Shown: positions 1-5,924, counted from the stretch's first letter. The stretch: DNA of 5,924 nucleotides from Ignavibacteriales bacterium (GCA_016929735.1 JAFGID010000276.1:1-5924), one strand, 5' to 3'. The notes: a model not told the origin generated them from the sequence alone. Made by a program: numbers and translations.

Positions 1-1
1 T

Positions 2-1150
2 TCAGGTGGAAATGTATTTTATGCAAAAAATATTGGCACTAAAAGCACTCCGTCATTTCAACTTAATACTGAATATTTTTCAACAATTAAATTAAATGGA
101 AATGCTTCAACCGTATCTCTTGCCGATTGGGATAATGACGGAGATTACGACTTGTTAAGCGGAATATGGACAAGTAATTTTATTTACTACAGAAATATCG
201 GAAATAACTCAATATCAAAATTTCAGCAGGCGACAACAACTTTTACAAGCTTAAATCCCGGTTCTTCTTATACTTCGCCTGTCTTCGTAAATCTTGATAA
301 TGATGGTGATTGGGATATTGTTAGTGGGCTTCTGAACGGAACGCTTGTATATTATGTTAATAATGGGTCTTCATTTTCTCAAAATACGACTTTATTTGCA
401 GGTATTGATGTTGGTTGGACAAGTATTCCAACTTTTGCCGATATTGATGGAGATGGGGATTTAGATTTATTAATAGGTGCTGAGTCAGCAAGTGAAGTTT
501 CGTTTTATAAAAATAATAGTGGCTCATTTGTAAAAAACGATACATTGCTCCAAGGAATAATTTTTCCAAACTATTGTCGTCCAACCTTTGTTGATATAGA
601 TAATGACAACGATTACGATTTAGTTATTGGAAAAATAAATGGAAGCATATTATTTTATGAAAACATAGGAAATGTTAACCAACCAGTATGGCAACAGAAT
701 GATGTAATATTTGCTAACATTAAAGTAGACCAAAATGCTCATACTGGTTTTGCCGATATGGATAACGATGGAAGAAAAGATATGCTCATCGGCGAGTACA
801 ACGGCAACTTCACATATTACAAAAATTTATTCTCTCCTGTGTCAATAGAAAATGAAAATTTAGAATTGCCAAGCAACTTTGTATTGTATCAAAATTTTCC
901 TAACCCCTTTAATCCGAGTACAAAAATACGCTATTCTATTGCGTCAAATAGTAATGGTGAAACGTCTAATGTTCTGATAAAAATTTTTGATATTCTTGGA
1001 AGAGAAATTTTAACTTTGGTTAACGAAAAGAAAACACCAGGAATTTATGAGATCCAATTTAATGGTGAAATTTTATCTAGTGGAATATATTTTTATTCAC
1101 TTGAAACAAACGGACACAAAGAAGTGAAGAAAATGACATTGCTAAAATGA
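2..1150 (+). CDS. Secreted VCBS/FG-GAP repeat protein with T9SS type A sorting domain (5' partial)
   Basis: The frame is open from base 2 to the TGA at 1148-1150 (382 residues visible). The N-terminus and signal peptide lie upstream of the window. An ATG at 152 is in frame, but the same repeat pattern is already present before it (SGGNVFYAKNIG, then DWDNDGDYDLLSG), so it is not the true start. Five acidic loops of the type DxDxDGDxDhhhG occur about 50-55 residues apart, each followed by an FYKNxG-like strand. This is typical of VCBS/FG-GAP blades, which in this family form calcium-binding beta-propellers. From about residue 289 the chain ends in a T9SS type A sorting domain (YQNFPNPFNPSTKIRYSI to KKMTLLK). 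The protein is therefore expected to cross the outer membrane by T9SS and be released or anchored at the surface. Substrate or partner is unknown; adhesion or carbohydrate binding are only guesses. The next gene on the same strand starts 32 bases downstream. Confidence 0.93.
   Translation, partial: SGGNVFYAKNIGTKSTPSFQLNTEYFSTIKLNGNASTVSLADWDNDGDYDLLSGIWTSNFIYYRNIGNNSISKFQQATTTFTSLNPGSSYTSPVFVNLDNDGDWDIVSGLLNGTLVYYVNNGSSFSQNTTLFAGIDVGWTSIPTFADIDGDGDLDLLIGAESASEVSFYKNNSGSFVKNDTLLQGIIFPNYCRPTFVDIDNDNDYDLVIGKINGSILFYENIGNVNQPVWQQNDVIFANIKVDQNAHTGFADMDNDGRKDMLIGEYNGNFTYYKNLFSPVSIENENLELPSNFVLYQNFPNPFNPSTKIRYSIASNSNGETSNVLIKIFDILGREILTLVNEKKTPGIYEIQFNGEILSSGIYFYSLETNGHKEVKKMTLLK
125..790 (+). repeat. 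Five VCBS/FG-GAP (calcium-loop) repeats in the coding sequence
   Basis: Acidic loops begin with the key Asp codons at about 131 (DNDGDYD), 296 (DNDGDWD), 446 (DGDGDLD), 599 (DNDNDYD) and 761 (DNDGRKD). Spacing is 165, 150, 153 and 162 bases. The first four keep Asp at the alternating positions expected of a calcium loop. The fifth is degenerate, with Arg-Lys replacing the Asp-x pair before the last Asp. The repeats are similar in protein but clearly diverged in DNA, so this is an old array rather than a recent expansion. At least one more blade lies upstream, because the window opens on the tail of one. Confidence 0.88.
866..1147 (+). other. T9SS type A C-terminal sorting domain
   Basis: This is the 94-residue C-terminal module of the repeat protein. 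It starts at LPSNFVLYQNFPNPFNPSTK and continues with an amphipathic beta-strand pattern (VLIKIFDILGREILTLVNEK), then GIYEIQFNG, SSGIYFYSLETNG and the basic end KKMTLLK. In known T9SS cargo this immunoglobulin-like domain is recognised by the secretion machinery and usually removed on export. The NFPNPFNPSTKI version is common in Ignavibacteria-like genomes and is the best lineage marker in the window. Confidence 0.92.
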
Positions 1151-1182
1151 TGATAAATTATACCTAAGTTATATTTGTTTTT

Positions 1183-3135
1183 ATGAAAAAAGAAAAACTA
1201 AATATTAACAACAATAAGAAATCGGAAAATCAGTCCCGTATTTCAATTGATGATACTGTTAAACTACTTAAAGAAAGCGAGAAGAAATATAAAAACCTCA
1301 CTGATAGTATCCCTTTAGGAATATTTCAAAGTACACCTGATAAGTATGGAAAATTTATTGAAGTCAATTCTGCATTTGTAAAAATTCTAGGTTATAAAAA
1401 CAAAAATGAATTAGTAAAATTAAATGTATCAGACATTTATCAAAATCCAAATATACATGAACAAATTAGTAAAATTTTAATACAAAAAGGAACATTAAAA
1501 AATAAGAAAATAAAATTACTACGAAAGGATGGTAAACCTATAACGGTCCTATTAACATCACGTTTTATTAAAAAAAGTAATGGGAAAATTTCTCACTTTA
1601 TCGGAATAATTGAAAATATAACAAAAAAAAACAACACTAAAGAAGAATTAAATATACAGAAATCTTATTTCGAAAATTTATTTAATAGTGCACCAGAAGC
1701 AATTGTGTTACACGGTAACGATGATAAAATTTTAAATGTCAATGAAGAGTTTTGTCGAATGTTTGGATATACAAAAAAAGAAGCAATTGGACAATTCATT
1801 AATGAACTATTAGTATCTGATGAATATAAAGAAGAAGGTGTTTCGATATCTGCAAGTGTTATTAAAGGAAATAGGATTGCATTGAGTACAAAACGTAAAA
1901 GAAAGGATGGTTCTCTTGTTGATGTTTCTATTTTAGGTGCCCCAATTATTCACAACGGAAAACAGATAGGCGATTATGCAATTTATCGGGATATTACAGA
2001 AGAAGCAAAATTCAACGAGGAATTATTAGTTCAGAAAACATATCTGGAAGAGTTATTCAACAGTGCTCCAGAAGCAATAGTACTCCATGACAATAGTGAT
2101 TGTATTGTGAATGTTAACAAAGAATTTAGTCGTATGTTCGAATATACAAAAGAAGAAGTCATCGGGAAAAAGATTAATGATATAGTTGCATCTAATGAAT
2201 ATAAAGAAAATGCAAGAATTTTATCAAAAATGGTTCTAAGTGGTAAACCGGTTGAGCATGAAACAATGCGGAAAAGAAAAAATGGAGATCTGTTTGATGT
2301 TTCTATACTTGGTGCGCCTATTATTAGTAACGACAAACAAATGGGAGTGTATGCAATTTATCGTGATATTACTGAACATAAAAAAGCGGAAGAGACAAGA
2401 ATCAGAATACAAGAAGAAGCAAAGATGGCAAGAAAAATTCAGATGAATTTTTTACCAAAATCAAATCCAGAAGTAGCAGGTTATGATATTGCGGGGAGTA
2501 GTATCCCTGCCTTGAATGTCGGGGGTGATTATTATGACTTCATTTGGATAGATGAAAATAGACTTGTAGTTATTATTGGTGATGTTAGCGGTAATGGTTT
2601 GTCCGCTGCTATGGTAATGGCAAATCTTCAGGCTACTATTAGAAGTCAAACTTCCTTTGAACATAATCCTCAAAAATGTTTAGAGAGAGCAAATAAATTG
2701 CTATACCAAAGTATTGATTCAAAAACTTTTATTTCTCTATTTTATGGGGTATTAGATATTAAGACAAATTTATTTCAATATGCTAATGCAGGGCAAGATT
2801 TACCAATTAAATTTTCAATCAATAAAGAACCAACTGCATTAACAATTCACGGTGTTGCTCTTGGATTAATTGAAAATTCAAATTATCAAAATGGAGAAAC
2901 AATTTTAGAACCAGGTGATACTTTGATTCTTTATACCGATGGGATTATAGAAAGTATGAATGAAAAGCGAGAGCAATTTGGTAAGGATCGATTACTTGAA
3001 CTTGTTCAACAAAACACAGAAAGAGCAAGTAATAAAATTGTTGAAGATATTCTCTCTGTAGCAAAAGCACACTGTACAATAGAAGAATTAAACGATGATA
3101 TGACAATAGTAATTATTAAAAGAAAAGTTGAATAA
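1183..3135 (+). CDS. Triple-PAS SpoIIE/RsbU-type PP2C serine phosphatase
   Basis: A 650-residue cytoplasmic signalling protein with no signal peptide or membrane segment. Residues 1-30 are a polar, Lys/Asn-rich lead. PAS domains lie at about 32-149, 159-275 and 284-400, each ending in an (E/R)(N/D)IT sequence and joined by helical linkers. A charged helix (about 400-425, ARKIQMNFLPK) leads into a SpoIIE-type PP2C domain to the C-terminus. Phosphatase motifs are GGDYYDF (447-453), GDVSGNG (466-472), YTDGIIE (584-590) and DDMT (638-641). The Asp residues in these motifs match the metal ligands of the family, so the enzyme looks active. NAGQ at 535-538 replaces the commoner NAGH. Relatives dephosphorylate anti-sigma-factor antagonists (STAS proteins) in partner-switching cascades when the sensor domains are stimulated; no STAS or RsbW-like partner is in the window, so the target is unknown. 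The ATG is preceded by no Shine-Dalgarno. The gene lies 32 bases after the repeat protein and converges on the thioredoxin gene. Confidence 0.93.
   Translation: MKKEKLNINNNKKSENQSRISIDDTVKLLKESEKKYKNLTDSIPLGIFQSTPDKYGKFIEVNSAFVKILGYKNKNELVKLNVSDIYQNPNIHEQISKILIQKGTLKNKKIKLLRKDGKPITVLLTSRFIKKSNGKISHFIGIIENITKKNNTKEELNIQKSYFENLFNSAPEAIVLHGNDDKILNVNEEFCRMFGYTKKEAIGQFINELLVSDEYKEEGVSISASVIKGNRIALSTKRKRKDGSLVDVSILGAPIIHNGKQIGDYAIYRDITEEAKFNEELLVQKTYLEELFNSAPEAIVLHDNSDCIVNVNKEFSRMFEYTKEEVIGKKINDIVASNEYKENARILSKMVLSGKPVEHETMRKRKNGDLFDVSILGAPIISNDKQMGVYAIYRDITEHKKAEETRIRIQEEAKMARKIQMNFLPKSNPEVAGYDIAGSSIPALNVGGDYYDFIWIDENRLVVIIGDVSGNGLSAAMVMANLQATIRSQTSFEHNPQKCLERANKLLYQSIDSKTFISLFYGVLDIKTNLFQYANAGQDLPIKFSINKEPTALTIHGVALGLIENSNYQNGETILEPGDTLILYTDGIIESMNEKREQFGKDRLLELVQQNTERASNKIVEDILSVAKAHCTIEELNDDMTIVIIKRKVE
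1642..2391 (+). repeat. Tandem duplication of a PAS-plus-linker module, period 375 bases
   Basis: Two units of 125 codons (about 1642-2016 and 2017-2391) encode linker helix plus PAS2 and linker helix plus PAS3. Matching landmarks are EEL (1642/2017), the QK codons (1657/2032), NSAPEAIVLH (1684/2059), DVSILGAPII (1921/2296) and YRDIT (1984/2359). All are exactly 375 bases apart, so there is no indel. By hand count about 60 percent of residues are identical. Identity is concentrated at both ends, and the middle (EYKEE... to ...STK) is much more diverged. Synonymous sites differ widely, so the duplication is old. Confidence 0.88.
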
Positions 3136-3139
3136 TCTA

Positions 3140-3154
3140 ATTTGCACATCAAAT
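3140..3154. other. Small inverted repeat between the convergent stop codons
   Basis: ATTTG, loop CACAT, then CAAAT gives a 5-bp stem with one G-C pair in the 20 bases separating the stop at 3135 from the minus-strand stop at 3156. It is symmetric, so it could act in both directions, but it is weak and has no clear T-tract on either side. By position it is the only candidate for a shared terminator. In such AT-rich DNA a 5-bp palindrome may be chance. Confidence 0.2.
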
Positions 3155-3155
3155 A

Positions 3156-3662
3156 TCAGTAATTATTTAAAATATCCATCATATCTGCCTCAAGAGTATT
3201 GATTGGCGTTTCGATAATTCGTCCAAGTTCATTATCATCTTTGTAAAATATAAATGTCGGCACAAATTCAATTCCATATTTTTCAATATCTATATCCTGA
3301 CATTTTTTAAGACGATTGACATTTATGAGAGTAATATTTTCTTTATCAAATTCAATAAGAGAAAGAATTTTATAAAATCTCGGAACTTCCCTCCTACTAT
3401 CGCCGCACCAAGTTGCCATCATAATTGTAATAGTAATATTATCGGTGCTCTCTTTCAAATTTTCAATTGCACTATCTAATGGATTATATAAATCATATCC
3501 CTCTGAAAACCATGTAGCAAAATGTGTATCTAAAAAAGCTTCCATATTGCATAATCCTATCAAAATATTTTGCTTTGCACTATCATCATATACAATCTGA
3601 TTATAAATTTGTGCAGAAAGATTTGTGTAAATCACAAAAAATAAAACGACTAATATTTTCAT
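3156..3662 (-). CDS. Exported thioredoxin-fold protein with CGDS active site
   Basis: A 168-residue protein. Residues 1-17 form a short signal peptide (Lys2, hydrophobic ILVVLFFVIY, then NLSA|Q as a plausible signal peptidase I site), so the mature protein is probably periplasmic. The thioredoxin core is visible: a beta-strand (ITITIMMATW), the active site W85-C86-G87-D88-S89 followed by a helix (RREVPRFYKIL), and the cis-proline strand FVPTFIFYKD with Pro135. The second active-site cysteine is replaced by Ser, giving CxxS instead of CxxC. Two other cysteines (Cys38, Cys121) lie outside the motif. CxxS proteins in this superfamily often act on mixed disulfides or serve as non-reducing binding members, so classic disulfide reduction is not assured. 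It is the last gene of the minus-strand operon. Its ATG overlaps the nadK stop (ATGA) and has a good AAGGAG sequence 5 bases upstream. The precise function and substrate are not recognisable. Confidence 0.82.
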   Translation of the reverse strand: MKILVVLFFVIYTNLSAQIYNQIVYDDSAKQNILIGLCNMEAFLDTHFATWFSEGYDLYNPLDSAIENLKESTDNITITIMMATWCGDSRREVPRFYKILSLIEFDKENITLINVNRLKKCQDIDIEKYGIEFVPTFIFYKDDNELGRIIETPINTLEADMMDILNNY

Positions 3663-4555
3663 CTCTTCTCCTTACTGTTTTCGTTTCTAATATCAATACC
3701 CCAGTGAAGCTTATTTCTTAGAGTATTAAAATAATTTGTTGATTTTGTTTTTACTAATTTTAAAGTTTTCTTGCCTTTATAGATTTCGATTTTTGCAGGT
3801 GAATGAAAATATTTAAGTCTCTGACCGTCGCAGCTAATTTGAATATTTTCAAAAGCGGATGTTATTTCAATTGTTATTTTTTGAGTATCTGATAAAACCA
3901 AAGGACGCATGTTTAAAGTATGAGGTGAAATTGGATTTAATGAAATTACATCTGATGTCGGTTGGATTACTGGTCCACCTGTAGAAAGGGCATAGCCAGT
4001 TGAACCTGTTGGCGTTGCAATTATTACACCATCAGCAGAAAATTCAGTAACATAATCATCATCAACTGAAACTGACATCTGTATCATTTTGGGGTATTTC
4101 CCCTTTTCAATTACAATATCATTAATCGCAAAAAACTTTCCACAATTTTCTGAAAGACATATTCCTTCAAGTGTCATCCTTTTTTCGATAATATATTTAC
4201 CGTTTTTTAAGTCCTTAAATAATTTACTTATGTTGCTAATATCAAATTCAGCAAGAAATCCTAACTTACCGAAATTTATTCCAATGAGAGGTGCATTTAA
4301 ATTTCTTGCTTCATATGCAGTCTGAAGCATTGTTCCATCACCACCAATTGAAATAATAAAATCACAATTCTTAACTAATTCATTATGCGGAAGATATTCT
4401 GTTTTCTTATCATCTATTTTAAGTTTTGATTTAAAATCAATTAACCGGTCACTTAAACTAAATTCAAAGCTATTATTTGCTATTTCCTTTAGAATTTTCT
4501 TAATAATGCTAAGGATTTTCTCCTTTTTCATATTTGGTATGATTGCAAATTTCAT
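3659..4555 (-). CDS. nadK: NAD kinase
   Basis: A 298-residue cytoplasmic enzyme that phosphorylates NAD with ATP (or polyphosphate in some family members) to make NADP, the sole known route to NADP in bacteria. Length is normal for the family (E. coli NadK is 292). Family motifs are in order: GGDGT at 71-75 with catalytic Asp73; GINFGKLGFLAEF (92-104); ND at 145-146, where many relatives have NE; DGVIIATPTGSTGYALSTGG (175-194), the nucleotide-binding glycine-rich loop; PHTLNMRPLVLSD (211-223); SCDGQ (241-245); and the C-terminal FNTLRNKLHWG. All key elements are intact, so it should be active. The start at 4555 overlaps the upstream glycosyltransferase stop by ATGA, with only a weak AAAGG upstream. 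Its stop overlaps the next gene the same way. nadK is normally a housekeeping gene, so its place within a surface-glycan transferase operon is unusual and probably reflects co-expression rather than direct pathway membership. Confidence 0.97.
   Translation of the reverse strand: MKFAIIPNMKKEKILSIIKKILKEIANNSFEFSLSDRLIDFKSKLKIDDKKTEYLPHNELVKNCDFIISIGGDGTMLQTAYEARNLNAPLIGINFGKLGFLAEFDISNISKLFKDLKNGKYIIEKRMTLEGICLSENCGKFFAINDIVIEKGKYPKMIQMSVSVDDDYVTEFSADGVIIATPTGSTGYALSTGGPVIQPTSDVISLNPISPHTLNMRPLVLSDTQKITIEITSAFENIQISCDGQRLKYFHSPAKIEIYKGKKTLKLVKTKSTNYFNTLRNKLHWGIDIRNENSKEKR
3668..3673 (-). promoter_or_regulatory. Shine-Dalgarno site for the thioredoxin-like gene
   Basis: On the minus strand, AAGGAG is followed by 5 bases (AAGAG) and then the ATG at 3662. 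It sits inside the last codons of nadK (Lys-Glu-Lys-Arg-stop) and supports the start at 3662. It stands out because the other starts in this window have a weak or no Shine-Dalgarno. Together with the ATGA overlap it suggests both coupling and independent ribosome loading. Confidence 0.65.
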
Positions 4556-5331
4556 TTCACATTACCTTTGTTTTTTAATTCCCAAAGTTTAGAATATTTA
4601 GTAAATACATAAGAAGAGGAAAAACAAGCAAGAATAAATCCCTGCATTCCATCCAAAAAACCTAATTTTAAAAAATACATTTTGATAAACATAAAAATCG
4701 GGCGGAAAAGTAAACCAAGAAATGAAACAGATCTATTTTTGGTTTTTAATTCTAGTGCAGCAAGTGTTGTATAACGGTTAAATTTTTCAAGATAATGATG
4801 AATGTCAGGATCGGTAAAATGATCTATGTCATTTTTTAATTTACCGATTTTACCATCTATTTCAAGATGTTCATGCACCTCTCTTTCGACAAATTTTGCC
4901 TTATGTTTGTTGAACAATCTGATAGCGCGAGCTGGATACCAACCTGAATGCTTTATCCATTTTCCGAGGAAATATGCTCTTCTTGCTACAGAAAATGCCA
5001 CCACATCAGGTAGATCACTTTTCAAAAAATTTATTTCGTCAGCAAGTTCAGGGCGAATAACTTCATCAGCGTCAATCCAAAATACCCAATCGTGTTTAGT
5101 TTTATCAACTGCAAAAATTTTTGTTTTTGCAAATCCCATCCAATCGGTTACTTCCCAATTTACCTTATCTGCGAATGATTTTACAATATCAAGAGTTTTA
5201 TCATCAGATTTACTATCAACGATTACAACTATATCATCAATACAATTTAATTGGTTTTCAATACACGCTTTGATATTTCGTTCTTCGTTCTTCGCAATAA
5301 CGATTGAGGATATTTTTATTTTTTCTGTCAT
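4552..5331 (-). CDS. Family 2 glycosyltransferase, WaaE/KdtX-like
   Basis: A 259-residue GT-A fold glycosyltransferase. The N-terminus SSIVIAKNEERNI (8-20) and VVIVDSKSDDKT (35-46) form the nucleotide-sugar binding strand pair. WIDADE (85-90) supplies the DxD-type metal site at Asp87/Asp89. The middle holds GKWIKHSGWYP (123-133), RLF (138-140), VHEHL (152-156) and HYLEKFNRY (179-187), a pattern seen in the WaaE/KdtX-like branch that adds glucose or another hexose to LPS core or related glycans. Residues about 204-245 are hydrophobic with basic residues (LLFRPIFMFIKMYFLKL, then GFILACFSSSYVF), consistent with one or two membrane-associated helices and action at the inner face of the inner membrane. 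Donor and acceptor cannot be read from sequence. The ATG at 5331 overlaps the GT9 stop by ATGA and has no Shine-Dalgarno, so translation probably depends on coupling. An adjacent GT9 enzyme supports a role in LPS/core oligosaccharide synthesis. Confidence 0.9.
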   Translation of the reverse strand: MTEKIKISSIVIAKNEERNIKACIENQLNCIDDIVVIVDSKSDDKTLDIVKSFADKVNWEVTDWMGFAKTKIFAVDKTKHDWVFWIDADEVIRPELADEINFLKSDLPDVVAFSVARRAYFLGKWIKHSGWYPARAIRLFNKHKAKFVEREVHEHLEIDGKIGKLKNDIDHFTDPDIHHYLEKFNRYTTLAALELKTKNRSVSFLGLLFRPIFMFIKMYFLKLGFLDGMQGFILACFSSSYVFTKYSKLWELKNKGNVK

Positions 5332-5924
5332 TTCAATAATTTTTCAATTGCGTCTATGACTAATTTACAAGGAATTGAATTTATATCCAAATCAGAACCG
5401 AACCTAAATTTTTCTAATAATTTTTCTTTGTCTTTTTCATTTGTAATTTCTTCAGGATAAATGTAAATACAGTTTGAATACATTTCACTTGGATAAGGAT
5501 TAAATCGTCCATAGTGATTTCCATTTGAGATACAAACAAAAGGACAACCCACAGCAGCCGCAATATGTGTTGAACCTGTTTCATTTGAAACTAATATTTT
5601 TGCATCTGAAATTACTTTACTTAATTCAACTAAATTACTCTTTCCAGCAAGATTAATTGCTTCGAAACCAAGCGATGAAATTATATTTTTGGAAATATCA
5701 ATATCATTTTTTGAACCTGCGAGAACTATTTCATATTTGTATTTCGAGTGAATAAATTTTGCTGTCTCTGCAAAATTTTCTGCTTTCCATTTTCGTTTTT
5801 CAGCACCTGCTCCAGGAAAAATAATAGCATAATTTTTAGGAAGAGCTATATTTAGATTTATATTTTCAACATCAATTTTAGGCTTAGATATAGCAATAAT
5901 TTGTTCAATTAATTTTTCAAAAAA
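5328..5924 (-). CDS. Family 9 glycosyltransferase (heptosyltransferase-like), 5' end outside window
   Basis: The minus-strand frame is open from the window edge to TGA at 5330-5328, giving 198 C-terminal residues of what is normally a protein of about 330-350. A GTG at 5552 is in frame, but conserved family sequence continues upstream of it, so it is an internal valine. Visible motifs, numbered from the window edge, are FPGAGAEKRKW (36-46), the GT-B donor-binding region with its conserved Pro-Gly and Lys-Trp; LAGS.ND; NLAGKSNLVELSKVI; and NETGSTHIAAAVGCP (114-128), equivalent to the DTGxxH signature of heptosyltransferases but with Glu for Asp at 115. GT9 enzymes transfer heptose (or a related sugar) from an ADP- or other nucleotide-sugar to LPS core in the cytoplasm. 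The acceptor is unknown here. It is the first visible gene of the coupled operon; the promoter must lie further right. Its stop overlaps the GT2 start. Confidence 0.92.
   Translation of the reverse strand, partial: FFEKLIEQIIAISKPKIDVENINLNIALPKNYAIIFPGAGAEKRKWKAENFAETAKFIHSKYKYEIVLAGSKNDIDISKNIISSLGFEAINLAGKSNLVELSKVISDAKILVSNETGSTHIAAAVGCPFVCISNGNHYGRFNPYPSEMYSNCIYIYPEEITNEKDKEKLLEKFRFGSDLDINSIPCKLVIDAIEKLLK

Noticed and set aside
152..1150. Gene start at ATG 152
   Set aside because: The frame is open back to base 2 and carries the same repeat pattern, and a secreted protein would need a signal peptide, which is absent after 152.
1170..1177. TATATTTG, matching the Bacteroidota -7 promoter consensus TAnnTTTG, just before the phosphatase start
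   Set aside because: No TTG element at the right distance (nearest is at 1139-1141, 28 bases away). The site ends only 5 bases before the ATG, and such matches are frequent in AT-rich DNA.
2031..2336. 101-residue minus-strand open frame inside the phosphatase gene
   Set aside because: It is a shadow of the PAS2/PAS3 coding sequence with no family features.
1642..2391. PAS duplication as a mobile-element or recent assembly artefact
   Set aside because: Synonymous sites and the central third are strongly diverged, so it is an old gene-internal duplication and not a collapse or duplication error.
3524..3721. 65-residue plus-strand open frame across the thioredoxin/nadK junction
   Set aside because: It overlaps two well-supported minus-strand genes and shows no motif or start signal.
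4826..5359. 177-residue plus-strand open frame opposite the GT2 gene
   Set aside because: It is antisense to a clear glycosyltransferase, its Ser/Phe/Ile-rich product has no recognisable motif, and it ends in the next gene's region.
5328..5552. Separate 74-residue gene starting at GTG 5552
   Set aside because: The frame stays open to the window edge and encodes conserved GT9 sequence upstream of the GTG, so this is an internal fragment of the heptosyltransferase-like gene.

Overview
The window is AT-rich (by eye about one third GC or less) and densely coding. It carries five genes in two convergent groups. The strongest taxonomic clue is the C-terminus of the first protein, with the YQNFPNPFNPSTKI motif and a GIYFYSL...KKMTLLK ending. 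This is the type A sorting domain of the type IX secretion system (T9SS), in the form common in the Ignavibacteria/Chlorobi side of the Bacteroidota (FCB) group. The low GC, the general lack of Shine-Dalgarno sequences and a Gram-negative LPS-type glycosyltransferase pair fit a low-GC member of that group. The species cannot be named from this window.

Plus strand, 2-3135. The 3' part of a secreted VCBS/FG-GAP repeat (beta-propeller) protein with a T9SS sorting domain is followed 32 bases later by a 650-residue signalling protein. That protein has three PAS domains, a helical linker and a C-terminal SpoIIE/RsbU-type PP2C phosphatase. PAS2 and PAS3 are an internal duplication with an exact 375-base period. 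The two genes could share a transcript, but their functions show no obvious link.

Minus strand, 5924-3156, read right to left. The order is a GT9 heptosyltransferase-like enzyme (start outside the window), a GT2 glycosyltransferase of the WaaE/KdtX-like type, NAD kinase (nadK), and a small exported thioredoxin-fold protein with a CGDS active site. Each of the three junctions is a 4-base ATGA stop/start overlap, so this is a translationally coupled operon that begins upstream of the window. The two glycosyltransferases point to LPS core or other surface glycan assembly. NAD kinase and the thioredoxin-like protein have no known role in that pathway, so the grouping is a point of interest.

The two groups converge with 20 bases between their stop codons and no convincing terminator. 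There are no RNA genes, CRISPR arrays, insertion sequences or phage genes visible, and no gene-free stretch longer than 32 bases. I see no clear undescribed system. The most useful leads are the PAS duplication, the coupled GT9-GT2-nadK-thioredoxin operon and the one-cysteine active site of the exported thioredoxin-like protein.
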